Origin: Brevundimonas sp.
GTDB taxonomy: Bacteria > Pseudomonadota > Alphaproteobacteria > Caulobacterales > Caulobacteraceae
Assembly (NCBI RefSeq): GCF_030704825.1
Contig: NZ_JAUYNX010000007.1
Coordinates: 1 to 63,244 of the forward strand
DNA: 63,244 bases
Direction: 5' to 3'
Shown here: positions 47,358 through 56,318 of the stretch, piece after piece
How positions within the stretch are numbered: position 1 is the first letter of the stretch
How the letters are laid out: each line of letters starts with the position of its first letter
Translations under genes and position numbers: made by a program
The notes under the pieces: model-generated
Database searches by the model: none
Seen by the model: the letters and a program-made list of their open reading frames with translations, nothing else
What the model was told of the DNA's origin: nothing

Positions 47358-49136
47358 GTGACCAGGACCCCCATCCCGAGCGCCCGTCGCAACGACCTGG
47401 ACTGGATCCGGGTCGCGGCGTTCGGCCTGCTGATCCTGTATCATGTCGCCCTGGTCTATGCGCCCTACGATTGGCACGTCCACAGCGCCCACACCTTTGG
47501 ATGGCTGCACGAGGCGCTGCTGCTGACCAATCCGTGGCGGCTGACGCTGCTGTTCCTGGTCTCGGGCGCGGCGCTCCGGCTCATGACGGCGCGTCGGACG
47601 CCCGGGCGCACGCTGAGGGATCGGGCCGGGCGTCTGTTGCCGCCCCTGATTTTCGGGACCCTGGTGCTGGTGCCGATCCAGTCGTGGATCGAGGCCCTCG
47701 ACAAGGGCGGCTTCACCGGCGGCTTCATGGACTGGCTGGGGCATGAGTTCGGGCCGACCGGCCTGTCGAACGGGGTGCCGGTCAACCATCTGTGGTTCAT
47801 CGTCTATATCGCGGTCTACAGCGGGGTGGCCGTCGCCCTGATGACGCGGCCGGCGCTGATGGCGCGGATGGAGGCCTGGCTGGTTCGAGCCACCGCGGGG
47901 TGGCGGGTGCTGATCGTGCCCATCGCCTGGCTGATGGTCATCCGCATCGTGCTGTTCCCGATCTTCGGCATCACCAACCGTCTGACCTGGGACGGCTACA
48001 ATCACTTCCTTTCACTCGGGGCCTTCCTGTTCGGCTTCCTGCTCGTGCGCCAGGACAGCGTATGGGCCGGGTTGGAGCGCCACCGGCGCGCCGCCGCGCT
48101 CATCGCCCTGACCGCCCTGCCGATCATGATGGCCCAGGCCGCCCATCCGGGTGGAGGCGCCTGGTTGGGTGTTCCGCGCGCCGTCGTTTTCGCCATTGAC
48201 CAGTGGGCCGTGATGGCGGCCATCCTGGGCTATGGCAGCCGCTATCTGCGCCGGGCCTCGGGACCGGCGCTTCGCTATCTCGTCGACGCCACCTTCACCC
48301 TGTATCTGGCTCACCAGACGGTGCTGGTCGTCGCGGTCTGGTTCATCCGCCCGGCCAACCTGCCCGCGCCGCTTGAGGCGCTGACCCTGGTCGGGATCAC
48401 CTTCGGGGTCAGCCTGCTGATCTATGAAGTCGTCAAACGGATCGGACCGATCCGGCCCCTCTGGGGACTGAAACCCCTGCCCGCCCCCGTTGAACGGACA
48501 CCGTACGCCCGCCGACGCCGATTGCTGATCGTCGGCATGGCCGCGCCCCTGCTGGCGCTCGCTGCGGTTCTGGTCGGGGTGGCGACCTACCCCGGTTTCG
48601 ATCACGCGCGGCAGTATCTGAGCGAACTGGGCGGAGCCTCGGCGCCCCTGCCCCTGATTTTCAACGGCGGGATCTTTATCGCCGGACTGATGTGCATGGC
48701 GGCGGGGCTGGGGTTCGGTCTGGCCATCCACGGCCTGACCGGACGATGGATCGTCGCCTCCCTGACGGCCGTGGTCTTCATCCTGGCCGGCGTCGGCCTG
48801 TCGGTGTCCAGTCTCTATCCCTGGCCCGATCCGCGGCACATGGCGATCAACCTGGGCCTGGGCATCCAGCTGGCCCCGCTGCTGCTGCTGTGGGGATTGT
48901 GGAGCCATGTCGACCTGCGTCGGCTGAAGATCTTCCTGTTCATCACCTTCGTCGTCATGGCCATCCTGACCGTCCTGACCAAACATCTGGTCCTGCCGGG
49001 AACGGTCAACGACGCCAATGTCGGCTGGTGGGAGCGGGCCTATGCGATCATTCTGGTCGGATGGGTCGGCGTCGCCGCCTTTGTCGTGGAAAGACGGCTC
49101 AAGACCCACGCCGGGCGCCACAATCCGGAGGATTGA
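47358..49136 (+). CDS. Acyltransferase-3 domain fused to DUF998-like membrane domain
   Basis: A ~592-residue membrane protein. Residues 1-~375 resemble acyltransferase family 3 (RRNDLDWIRVAAFGLLILYH at the start, SGAALRL, and LYLAHQTVLVVAVWFI). Residues ~385-590 resemble a DUF998 six-helix domain (TYPGFDHARQYLSELGGASA then LPLIFNGGIF). The two are normally separate proteins. Start choice is uncertain: GTG at 47358 or GTG at 47328, neither with a good ribosome binding site. It is divergent from the pnt operon. Confidence 0.8.
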   Translation: MTRTPIPSARRNDLDWIRVAAFGLLILYHVALVYAPYDWHVHSAHTFGWLHEALLLTNPWRLTLLFLVSGAALRLMTARRTPGRTLRDRAGRLLPPLIFGTLVLVPIQSWIEALDKGGFTGGFMDWLGHEFGPTGLSNGVPVNHLWFIVYIAVYSGVAVALMTRPALMARMEAWLVRATAGWRVLIVPIAWLMVIRIVLFPIFGITNRLTWDGYNHFLSLGAFLFGFLLVRQDSVWAGLERHRRAAALIALTALPIMMAQAAHPGGGAWLGVPRAVVFAIDQWAVMAAILGYGSRYLRRASGPALRYLVDATFTLYLAHQTVLVVAVWFIRPANLPAPLEALTLVGITFGVSLLIYEVVKRIGPIRPLWGLKPLPAPVERTPYARRRRLLIVGMAAPLLALAAVLVGVATYPGFDHARQYLSELGGASAPLPLIFNGGIFIAGLMCMAAGLGFGLAIHGLTGRWIVASLTAVVFILAGVGLSVSSLYPWPDPRHMAINLGLGIQLAPLLLLWGLWSHVDLRRLKIFLFITFVVMAILTVLTKHLVLPGTVNDANVGWWERAYAIILVGWVGVAAFVVERRLKTHAGRHNPED

Positions 49137-49223
49137 GCGCCCTGGAGCGGTCTGGTTCCATATTTTTTTGCTTCCTCACCATTCCGTGATTGAAAATCGC
49201 GCGGAAGTGATCGACAAAGCGAT

Positions 49224-49240
49224 TTGCTGCAATGCAGCAA
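49224..49240. promoter_or_regulatory. Palindrome upstream of opgH, PhaR-like CTGC-N3-GCAG
   Basis: TTGCTGCA-A-TGCAGCAA is a perfect 17-base palindrome containing CTGC-N3-GCAG, the motif reported for the polyhydroxyalkanoate regulator PhaR in other alphaproteobacteria. It lies 48 bases before the opgH start. A sister site lies 61 bases after the opgH stop. Confidence 0.55.
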
Positions 49241-49288
49241 TCCCGCCCGGTCCTCTGACCGACGTTGGATCAGAGGCCCGAACCGAGA

Positions 49289-51193
49289 ATGACCTTTCAA
49301 GCGACCTGGATCGACACCGCCAATGCGCCGCTGGACGTCGAGTCCGCGCGCCCCGCATGGACCTGGTTGCCCGAGGAAGCGCCTCTGGCCATGCCGCGTC
49401 AGTCGCTGGACCGCCATGCCGCGGTCCCGGCGTCTGTGCCCGCGACCTCGCCCGTGTCGATCGTGCGCCGCCGCCTGGTGCTGACCGCCCTGACCGTCAT
49501 CGTGACCGGCCTGGCCGCCATCGCGCCCGTGGCCCTGTATGCGCGCCATGGCTTCGACGTGCTGGAAGTCGTGTCGCTGGGCCTGTTCATGGTCCTGATC
49601 ACCGCGATCGCCTGCTGGTTCTCCAGCGCCGCCATCGGGTTCTGGATCCTGGTGACGGGCCGCGAGCAGGACGACCTCAAATTCACCCCGCATCCGCCCG
49701 AGCCGACCCGGCGCACGGCCCTGCTGATGCCGCTGTACAATGAGGACGCCCGCGCCGCCTTCGCGCGCCTGGCCGTGATCGACGGCTCGCTGGCCCGACT
49801 GGGCGTGTCCGAGGCCTTCGACATCTTCGTGCTCAGCGATTCGACCAGGGTCGAGGCGGCCGATCTGGAGCACCAGGCCTATCTGGGCTTCCGCGCCCAC
49901 GCCCACAGCCGCGTCTTCTATCGCCGCCGCGAGAAGAACATCGAGCGGAAATGCGGCAACATCGCCGAGTGGACCCGCCGGTTCGGGGGGGCCTATCCCT
50001 TCATGCTGGTCCTTGACGCCGACAGCACCATGGCCGGCGAAACCATCCTGCGCATGGTCGACGCCATGGAACGCAATCCGGGCATCGGCCTGCTGCAGAC
50101 CACGCCGACCATCATCAAGGGCCAGACCCTGTTCGCGCGCGTCTCGCAGTTCAGCGTGCGCCTCTATGGCCGCGTCGCCGCCGCCGGCCTGGCCTGGTGG
50201 GCCGGTTCCGAGGCCAGCTACTGGGGCCACAACGCCATCCTGCGTACCGAGGCGTTCGCCTCGTGCGCCCATCTGCCCGTCCTGCCGGGCCGCGAACCCT
50301 TCGGTGGCGCGATCCTGAGCCACGACACGGTCGAGGCCGCCCTGCTGCGTCGTGGCGGCTGGGCCGTGCACGTCACAGCCGCGCTGGACGGCAGTTGCGA
50401 GGAAACGCCGTCCACCATGCTGGACTTCATCCGCCGCGATCACCGCTGGTGCCAGGGCAACATGCAGCACCTGGGCCTGCTGAAGACCCGCAGCCTGACG
50501 CTGATGAACCGCACCCAGATGGTCATGGGCTTCATGGCCTATTTCTCGTCGCCCCTGTGGCTGGCGTCGCTGATCGCCGGCATGGTCATCCAGCTTCAGT
50601 ATCCGGTCGACTGGGCGTCGTTCTCCTACATGCTGCACCCGGAGTTCTCGCCCTTCATGCTGGCGACCCTGCTGTCGGGCGTTCTGCTGATCGGGCCCAA
50701 GATCATGGGCGCCCTGCTGGTCCTCAGCCGTCGCGGCGAGCGTCGCGCCTTCGGTGGCGCGCCAACCATCATCAAGGGCATGGCGCTTGAAATCCTGCTC
50801 TCGGCCCTCATCGCGCCGATCATGATGGTCGCCAGCACCAGGGCCATCATCCAGATCGCCCTCGGCCACGATGCCGGCTGGCAGACCCAGGACCGCGACA
50901 CCGACGGCGTCAGCTGGTCCGCGGCCTTCAGGTCGATGCGCTGGCAAATGGCCACGGGCCTGCTGTTCTGCGCCGGCCTTTGCTTCCGCCCCGACATGGC
51001 CACATGGTTCGCGCCGGTGGTCCTGCCCCTGCTGTTCGCGGCCCCGCTGGTCGTGCTGACCTCGCGCCGACGCCTCGGCGAGGCGGCGGCCAGGGCCGGC
51101 TATCTGGCCATTCCGGATGAAGCCGGCGTCAGCGTCAGCGCCATCCCCAGCGCCTCGCACCTGGTCCAGATCCGGTCGGCCGCCGTCGCCTGA
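49289..51193 (+). CDS. opgH: Glucans biosynthesis glucosyltransferase OpgH (MdoH)
   Basis: A 634-residue membrane glycosyltransferase of family GT2. Two membrane segments lie at ~70-125, then a catalytic loop with LLMPLYNEDARAAFARL, VLSDST, the DxD in LDADST at 243-247 and the HRWCQGNMQH acceptor motif near 390, followed by several more membrane segments. It polymerises UDP-glucose into osmoregulated periplasmic glucan. No opgG is adjacent. The ATG start follows a palindrome-containing promoter region. Confidence 0.93.
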   Translation: MTFQATWIDTANAPLDVESARPAWTWLPEEAPLAMPRQSLDRHAAVPASVPATSPVSIVRRRLVLTALTVIVTGLAAIAPVALYARHGFDVLEVVSLGLFMVLITAIACWFSSAAIGFWILVTGREQDDLKFTPHPPEPTRRTALLMPLYNEDARAAFARLAVIDGSLARLGVSEAFDIFVLSDSTRVEAADLEHQAYLGFRAHAHSRVFYRRREKNIERKCGNIAEWTRRFGGAYPFMLVLDADSTMAGETILRMVDAMERNPGIGLLQTTPTIIKGQTLFARVSQFSVRLYGRVAAAGLAWWAGSEASYWGHNAILRTEAFASCAHLPVLPGREPFGGAILSHDTVEAALLRRGGWAVHVTAALDGSCEETPSTMLDFIRRDHRWCQGNMQHLGLLKTRSLTLMNRTQMVMGFMAYFSSPLWLASLIAGMVIQLQYPVDWASFSYMLHPEFSPFMLATLLSGVLLIGPKIMGALLVLSRRGERRAFGGAPTIIKGMALEILLSALIAPIMMVASTRAIIQIALGHDAGWQTQDRDTDGVSWSAAFRSMRWQMATGLLFCAGLCFRPDMATWFAPVVLPLLFAAPLVVLTSRRRLGEAAARAGYLAIPDEAGVSVSAIPSASHLVQIRSAAVA

Positions 51194-51552
51194 GCCTCCC
51201 CCGGCCTCCACCAGGGGCCGGGCGATGCATCCGCGCAACACGGTTCGTACTATATGCTGCGTCGCAGCATGAATTGTGCGCTTGCGTCTGGTGTGGCGAA
51301 AACCCGCTGATACGCTGGTCAGGCTTTCAGAAGGCGGGACGCGGCCCGACGCCTTGTGCACTTCATCCCTGTATGAAGATCACCTGTCGGGCCGCAGACC
51401 CCCCGCCTGGCCACGCCTCGCCTTCGTCATCCTTGGACAAGCGGCGCAGACCGGCGGCCTCGATGACATGCAAATTCCCCGTCATATCTCGACGAAGGAA
51501 CCGTCAGGCTTCCGGAGCGACCGCGCAACAGCGGCGCGGCCGTCGAAAGGGC
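51194..51552. other. 359-base gap between opgH and CoxIV genes
   Basis: Open frames here have mixed codon use and no family resemblance. The gap holds a GC hairpin just after opgH (CCCGGCC 51200-51206 with GGCCGGG 51216-51222), an AT-rich promoter-like patch overlapping a palindrome at 51254-51270, and a CTTCAT/ATGAAG hairpin at 51361-51378. A small RNA starting near 51260 is possible. Confidence 0.5.
51254..51270. promoter_or_regulatory. Palindrome downstream of opgH, PhaR-like CTGC-N3-GCAG
   Basis: ATGCTGCG-T-CGCAGCAT is a perfect 17-base palindrome with the same CTGC-N3-GCAG core as the site upstream of opgH. It overlaps TACTATAT, a plausible -10 region, with no annotated gene immediately downstream. 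Confidence 0.55.
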
Positions 51553-51801
51553 TCAGTGCTTGCTGTTCGACTTGAGCAGGAACCAGCCCGCGACCAGCAG
51601 CACCAGGGCCGAGATCGCACCTCCGATGAAGCTGCCGCCGGGCTGGAACCAGAGGGTCAGGAACAGCACCAGGGCGGCGAGGATCAGCGATCCCCATTTC
51701 GACATGCCGATGAAGGCATGGAAGGTCTGCACCTGTTCGCCGATCTCCTGCGAGCCGCGAACATAGTCGTCATGAGCATCGGCGTGGTGCGGGTCGGCCA
51801 T
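51553..51801 (-). CDS. aa3-type cytochrome c oxidase subunit IV
   Basis: An 82-residue protein with an acidic/His N-terminus (MADPHHADAHDDYVRGSQEI) and a Gln/Thr-rich pre-helix (QTFHAFIGMSKWGS). The one or two hydrophobic segments after it fit the short bacterial aa3-CoxIV family. It would bind the cytochrome oxidase complex in the inner membrane. No other oxidase genes are nearby, which is usual for this subunit. Confidence 0.87.
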   Translation of the reverse strand: MADPHHADAHDDYVRGSQEIGEQVQTFHAFIGMSKWGSLILAALVLFLTLWFQPGGSFIGGAISALVLLVAGWFLLKSNSKH

Positions 51802-51886
51802 GGTCGGGTCCGGGAATCTGGAACGGCGGGTGGCGTCCTTATAGCGGGCCCTGCGGTCCGCTCAAGCCGCCCGGGCCAATTCGGCT

Positions 51887-53227
51887 TCACTCCAGGGCGG
51901 CCAGGACGTCGCGGGTGAAGGCGATGAAGTCGAAGCGCTTTCCGGCGGGGTCCTCGCCCCGCCGCACGATGACGATGTCGCGGCTCGGCACGATGACCAC
52001 ATACTGGCCGCGGTTGCCGTTGGCCGAAATGGTGTCGGGCGGCACGCCCTCCGAACGGTTCATCAGCCAGAAGGTCGCGCCATAGCCCTGGGCGCCGTCC
52101 GGCTGGGGCCCCGACGGCCGCGAGACATGGTCGCGCCAGCCCTCGGGCAGGACGCGTTCCCCGTCGAGGACGCCGTCGTTCAGGTACAGCCGGCCGAACC
52201 GGACCAGGTCGCGCGCCGTGGTCCAGACCTGGCTGGACAGCATGTAGTTGCCGCGCCAGTCGGTCTCGGCCCAGGTGTCGTACATGCCCAGCCGCCGGAA
52301 CAGTTCAGCGGGCGGATGCCGCTCGAACGTCGGCGCGATCGACAGCACCGCCAGCAGGATGTCGTTGTTGGCGTAGCGATAGCGCGACCCCGGCGGCGCG
52401 ATCAGCGGCCAGGTCGTGGCCTGCTCGTCGATCCCCACGCCGCCGAAATACAGGGCGTCGGTCCGGTTGCCGGCCGTGTCGCTGGTCAGGCCCGAGGCCA
52501 TCCGCATCAACTGGTCCAGGGTGACGGCCGCGCGCGGATCCCCGTCCCGGCTCCAGTCGGCGATCGCCGCCGGCGCGTCCACATCCGCTTCGCCGCGGTG
52601 TACGGCCGCGCCGATGATCGTCCCGGCCAGGCTCTTGCCCACCGACCAGGTCCGCTGCGGGGTGTCGACGCCGAAGCCGAGGGCGTACTCCTCGGCCACC
52701 AGCCGGTCGGCCTGCAGCACCAGCACGGCGGTCGTGTTGACCCCCTCGCCGTAGCCGCCCTCGAACGCCTGTTCGACGGCCTCGTTGAGCAGGGCGAGGT
52801 TGCCCCGCGCATCGGCCACGACAAGGGGTTCGTTCACCCGCACGCCGGGGAGGAACATCTCCGGGCTCTCGCCCGTCCAGCCGACCGGCATGATGGCGCA
52901 GCCCCGCCCCGGCGAATACACCGCCGTCCGGGGCGGCATGGCCTCGTCCCAGGGCACGGACACCTGCCGCTCGCCGATCTCGACCGGCATCTCGCGGACC
53001 AGCCCGTCCAGCTCCGGATAGACCCCGACCAGTTCGTTGGCCTCGACGCTCTCCAGCGTCCTCGCCCCGCCCGCCGCCTCGGCGGTCTTCAGGGCGCTGC
53101 ACACGGTCAGGGCCTTGTACCCGGCCGCCATGGCCCGGACGGCGGGACCGGGCGCGACCGCCTCCTGGGCGACGGCGGCGAAGGGCGAGGCGACCGCGAC
53201 GGCCGCGGCGAGGATCAGGATGCGCAT
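51887..53227 (-). CDS. Exported serine hydrolase, beta-lactamase class C family
   Basis: A 446-residue protein with a signal peptide (MRILILAAAVAVASPFAAVA). The catalytic SxxK appears as SVGK near residue 195, and the YxN motif as YANND near 290, the pattern of class C beta-lactamases, penicillin-binding proteins and esterases. The N-terminal ~120 residues are an extra cysteine-containing region. The substrate may be peptidoglycan peptides or esters; antibiotic hydrolysis is not implied. Confidence 0.88.
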   Translation of the reverse strand: MRILILAAAVAVASPFAAVAQEAVAPGPAVRAMAAGYKALTVCSALKTAEAAGGARTLESVEANELVGVYPELDGLVREMPVEIGERQVSVPWDEAMPPRTAVYSPGRGCAIMPVGWTGESPEMFLPGVRVNEPLVVADARGNLALLNEAVEQAFEGGYGEGVNTTAVLVLQADRLVAEEYALGFGVDTPQRTWSVGKSLAGTIIGAAVHRGEADVDAPAAIADWSRDGDPRAAVTLDQLMRMASGLTSDTAGNRTDALYFGGVGIDEQATTWPLIAPPGSRYRYANNDILLAVLSIAPTFERHPPAELFRRLGMYDTWAETDWRGNYMLSSQVWTTARDLVRFGRLYLNDGVLDGERVLPEGWRDHVSRPSGPQPDGAQGYGATFWLMNRSEGVPPDTISANGNRGQYVVIVPSRDIVIVRRGEDPAGKRFDFIAFTRDVLAALE

Positions 53228-53275
53228 GCGGGGACGCTCGCGCCGGCGGGCGCTCCCGTCAATGGCGCGGGCGGC

Positions 53276-55078
53276 TCAGAAGGTCGCCTCGAACCGGTCG
53301 ATCAGCCCCTCGAGCCGTTTCGTGCCGATGGTCCAGAAGGCCGGATCGCGCGGGTTCAGGCCGAACGGCGCCAGGGCCTCGACGTAACCCTTGGACCCGC
53401 CGTCCGCGAGCAGCTGGCGATACAGCGGCGTGAACCCCTCGGGGTCCCTGACCCGCGTCTCCATCAGCGCCGCCACCAGCAGGTCTCCGAAGGCGTAGGC
53501 GTAGACGTAGAAGGGCGAGTGGACGAAATGGCTGACGTAGCTCCACCAGTGTTCGTAGCCGGGGTTCAGCGTCACCGCGGGCCCCAGCGACCCGCCCATC
53601 TCCTCCATCCAGATCTCGCCGATCCGCTCGACCGGAACCTCGCCGGCCGCGCGCGCGTCATGGAATCGGGTCTCGAACCGGTGGAAGGCGATCTGGCGCA
53701 CCACGGTGTTCAGCCCGTCCTCGATCCGCCCCGCCAGAAGGCCGCGCTGCTCGGCCTTCGGCGCGGTCCTGAGCAGCCGGTCGAAGGTCAACCCTTCGGC
53801 GAAGATCGAGGCCGTCTCGGCCAGGGTCAGGGGCGTGTCGGCCAGCAGGCTCCCCTGCCCGGCCGCCAGGGTCTGGTGCACCCCGTGGCCCAGCTCGTGC
53901 GCCAGGGTCAACACGTCGCGCCGCTCGCCCATCCAGTTCAGGAACACATAGGGATGCCGATCCGAGGTCACCGGATGGGCGTAGGCCCCCGACTGTTTCC
54001 CCGGCCGGGCCTTGCCGTCGATCCACGGCCGGTCGAAGAAGCCGCCGGCCCGTTCGGCGAATTCCGGCCCGAGATCGGCGAAACTCTCCAGCACCAGGGC
54101 CTTGCCCGCCGACCAGTCGTATCCGCGCGGCGCCGTCGCCTCGATCGGGGCGTTGCGGTCCCACTGGTCCAGCTTCGCCTTGCCCATCGCGCGGGCCTTG
54201 AGGGCGTAATACCGGTGCGACAGCCTCGGATAGGCCGCCGCCACCGCCTCGGCCATGGCGTCGACCGATTCGCCGTCGACCTCGTTGGACAGATGCCGTC
54301 CGTCGGCGGGACGTTTGAAGCCGCGCCACCGGTCTTCCAGCGCCTTGTCGGCGGCGACCGTGTTCATCACCAGCGCCATGGTCCGGGTCTGCGCCGCCAG
54401 CGCCGCGTTCAGCCCTTCGGCCGCCGCCTTGCGCCGCGCCGCCTTCGGATCGGAAAGTCGGTTCAACGCCTCGGCCAGGGTCAACTCGTCCTTGCCCGCC
54501 TTCACCTTCATGGCCGCCAGGGCTTCGTCGAACAGGCGCGGCCACTGGGCGTTGATAGGGGCCCGCTCGGCGAGGAAGGTCTCCAGTTCGTGCGACAGCT
54601 CGTGCGGCTTCATCGCCCGCACCCGCCGCAGCCACGGACGCCAGCGCGCCGCGCCCGGATGCGCCGCCAGCGCCCCCTCGACCTCGGCCTCCTCCAGCTG
54701 GTTGATCTCCAGCGTCACCCAGACCGTCGGCGTGGCGATGGCGCTGATCTTCTCGCGCATCGTGGCCTCGAAGCCCTGCGCCGCCGCGTCGTTGCGGTCG
54801 GTCGAGGCGGCCAGGAAGGCATAGGCTCCGAGCGCGCCGAGTCTGTCCGCGCCCTGTTCGTACAGGGTCACGGCCCGGTCCAGCCGTTCGCCGAGCAGGG
54901 CGGGGTCCGACCTCGCCTCCAGCAGCCGACCTTGCAGGGCGTTGAGTTCGCCGACCAGCGCCCGGGCGCGGCCAAGGTCGGCCTCGATGCGGGGGTCCTC
55001 CCGCGAGGCGTACAGATCGGTCAGGTCCCAGACGGGAGCTTCGGCGGGATCGGCGGGGATCTTGAAGGGCGCGTTCAT
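53276..55078 (-). CDS. pepF: Oligoendopeptidase F (M3 family)
   Basis: A 600-residue cytosolic M3 metallopeptidase with the zinc motif HELGH near residue 392 (LTLAHELGHGVHQTLA), followed by the family's ETASIFAEG glutamate ligand. It degrades oligopeptides. It opens with PVWDLTDLYASREDPRIEAD, typical of PepF. Length and motifs are intact. Confidence 0.94.
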   Translation of the reverse strand: MNAPFKIPADPAEAPVWDLTDLYASREDPRIEADLGRARALVGELNALQGRLLEARSDPALLGERLDRAVTLYEQGADRLGALGAYAFLAASTDRNDAAAQGFEATMREKISAIATPTVWVTLEINQLEEAEVEGALAAHPGAARWRPWLRRVRAMKPHELSHELETFLAERAPINAQWPRLFDEALAAMKVKAGKDELTLAEALNRLSDPKAARRKAAAEGLNAALAAQTRTMALVMNTVAADKALEDRWRGFKRPADGRHLSNEVDGESVDAMAEAVAAAYPRLSHRYYALKARAMGKAKLDQWDRNAPIEATAPRGYDWSAGKALVLESFADLGPEFAERAGGFFDRPWIDGKARPGKQSGAYAHPVTSDRHPYVFLNWMGERRDVLTLAHELGHGVHQTLAAGQGSLLADTPLTLAETASIFAEGLTFDRLLRTAPKAEQRGLLAGRIEDGLNTVVRQIAFHRFETRFHDARAAGEVPVERIGEIWMEEMGGSLGPAVTLNPGYEHWWSYVSHFVHSPFYVYAYAFGDLLVAALMETRVRDPEGFTPLYRQLLADGGSKGYVEALAPFGLNPRDPAFWTIGTKRLEGLIDRFEATF

Positions 55079-55176
55079 GCCCTCGTTGTGGGGACGCCGG
55101 GCCTCCGACGCAACGGCCGAAAGCCGCCAGACGTCTGCGGCGGCGCCTGCCAGATCGGCGGCGAAGGAGACATCGC

Positions 55177-55647
55177 ATGAGCTTCCGCATCCACGGCCTG
55201 CCCCTGTCGCCGTTCCGGCCGCTGTTCGGCATGGACGACGCGGCCCTGACCGCCATCGGCGCGCGACGCATGATCGCCGACGCCCCCCACGCCGCCCCCT
55301 GCCGGGTCAGCCTGGCCGACGCCGGGCCCGGCGAGCGGCTGATCCTGCTCAACCACCGCCACCTCGACGCGCCGGAGAGCCCCTACCGTTCGGAAGGCCC
55401 CGTCTTCGTGCGGGAGGCGGCCGTCGAGGCGGCGCCGCCGAGCGGCGAGATTCCGGACATGCTGGGCCGCCGCCTGCTGTCGGTCAGGGCCTATGACGCC
55501 GGCTGGATGATGACCGACGCCGACGTCGTCGAGGGCCGGGATCTGGCCGGCCGTCTGGATGCGTGGTTCACCGACCCCGCCGTGTCGCGCATCCATCTGC
55601 ACACGGCCCGGCGCGGCTGCTTCATGGCGGCGGCCGAACGGGCCTGA
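55177..55647 (+). CDS. DUF1203 domain protein
   Basis: A 156-residue protein with the DUF1203 pattern: FRIHGLPLSPFRPLFGMDD at the start, CRVSLADAGPGERLILLNHR, SPYRSEGPVFVRE, and a C-terminal HLHTARRGCF. The function is unknown. It is divergent from pepF; the ATG has AAGGAG upstream. Confidence 0.88.
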   Translation: MSFRIHGLPLSPFRPLFGMDDAALTAIGARRMIADAPHAAPCRVSLADAGPGERLILLNHRHLDAPESPYRSEGPVFVREAAVEAAPPSGEIPDMLGRRLLSVRAYDAGWMMTDADVVEGRDLAGRLDAWFTDPAVSRIHLHTARRGCFMAAAERA

Positions 55648-55686
55648 GCGCGGATCCGTCCGCGTCCCGCCCGCCTGGGCCAGGCC

Positions 55687-56262
55687 CTATTTGGAGGCTG
55701 GCGCGGCCACCGTCGATTCACCGCGCATCTGGCGCTGCAGCGTCTCCAGTTCGCCGGCTTCGCAACCGTAGTGCTGGCATAGACGAGCGGCCATCTTGTC
55801 CAGAAGCTGGGGCAGCACCGTCATGGCGGCCTCCATCGCCTCGGGCATCACCGTCATCGTCTTCTCGATGATCCCCCGGCCGGTTTCAGATCCGTAGAAG
55901 GCGATCATCGCCTCGAGCTCCGCCTCGGTGAAGGTTCGGGCGTAAATGGGGACCATCGCCTCGACCATCTGCGGGATCATGTCGGTGGTAAGCTCCGCCG
56001 ACAGGTCGACGATGAACCGGCGATCCTCTTCGGGAAGCGCGCGGGCGTCCGGATCGGTGGCGGCTTGCTGGGCGATGAGCTGGTGGAGGGCGTCCTCGAA
56101 TTGTTTCGTCATGGTCAGATCGATGACCTGCCGCGTCAGATCGAGCTGCCGGGCCGAAGGCGCGGCGGCCGACTCCTGCCGCGCGACGGCCGCGCGAGCG
56201 GCAGGCGCCGTCAGGCCGGCGGCCATCATCGCCGCAAGCACAAGTACAATCTTCAAGCGCAT
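55687..56262 (-). CDS. DUF2059 protein, exported (first copy)
   Basis: A 191-residue protein with a signal peptide (MRLKIVLVLAAMMAAGLTAP) and the DUF2059 segment FTEAELEAMIAFYGSETGRG near residue 120. The ATG at 56262 follows AAGGGGG. The function is unknown. A second DUF2059 gene lies at 58488-58991 and the two bracket the NUDIX-Pit-DUF47 genes on the same strand. Confidence 0.83.
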   Translation of the reverse strand: MRLKIVLVLAAMMAAGLTAPAARAAVARQESAAAPSARQLDLTRQVIDLTMTKQFEDALHQLIAQQAATDPDARALPEEDRRFIVDLSAELTTDMIPQMVEAMVPIYARTFTEAELEAMIAFYGSETGRGIIEKTMTVMPEAMEAAMTVLPQLLDKMAARLCQHYGCEAGELETLQRQMRGESTVAAPASK

Positions 56263-56318
56263 CGTCGTCCCCCTTTCGCGCATCCTCCGCGAACGGGCGG
56301 CGGAAGACAAGCCTCGCC

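Noticed and set aside
49040..51361. Long minus-strand open frame opposite opgH
   Set aside because: Shadow of opgH; no ribosome binding site and no recognisable domain.
51276..51575. Possible plus-strand 99-codon ORF after opgH
   Set aside because: Codon use is unlike the genome, the end overlaps the CoxIV gene, and no ribosome binding site or family is seen.
52127..55180. Plus-strand open frame of over 1000 codons
   Set aside because: Antisense to the serine hydrolase and pepF genes, both with catalytic motifs; repetitive Arg/Gly/Pro composition.
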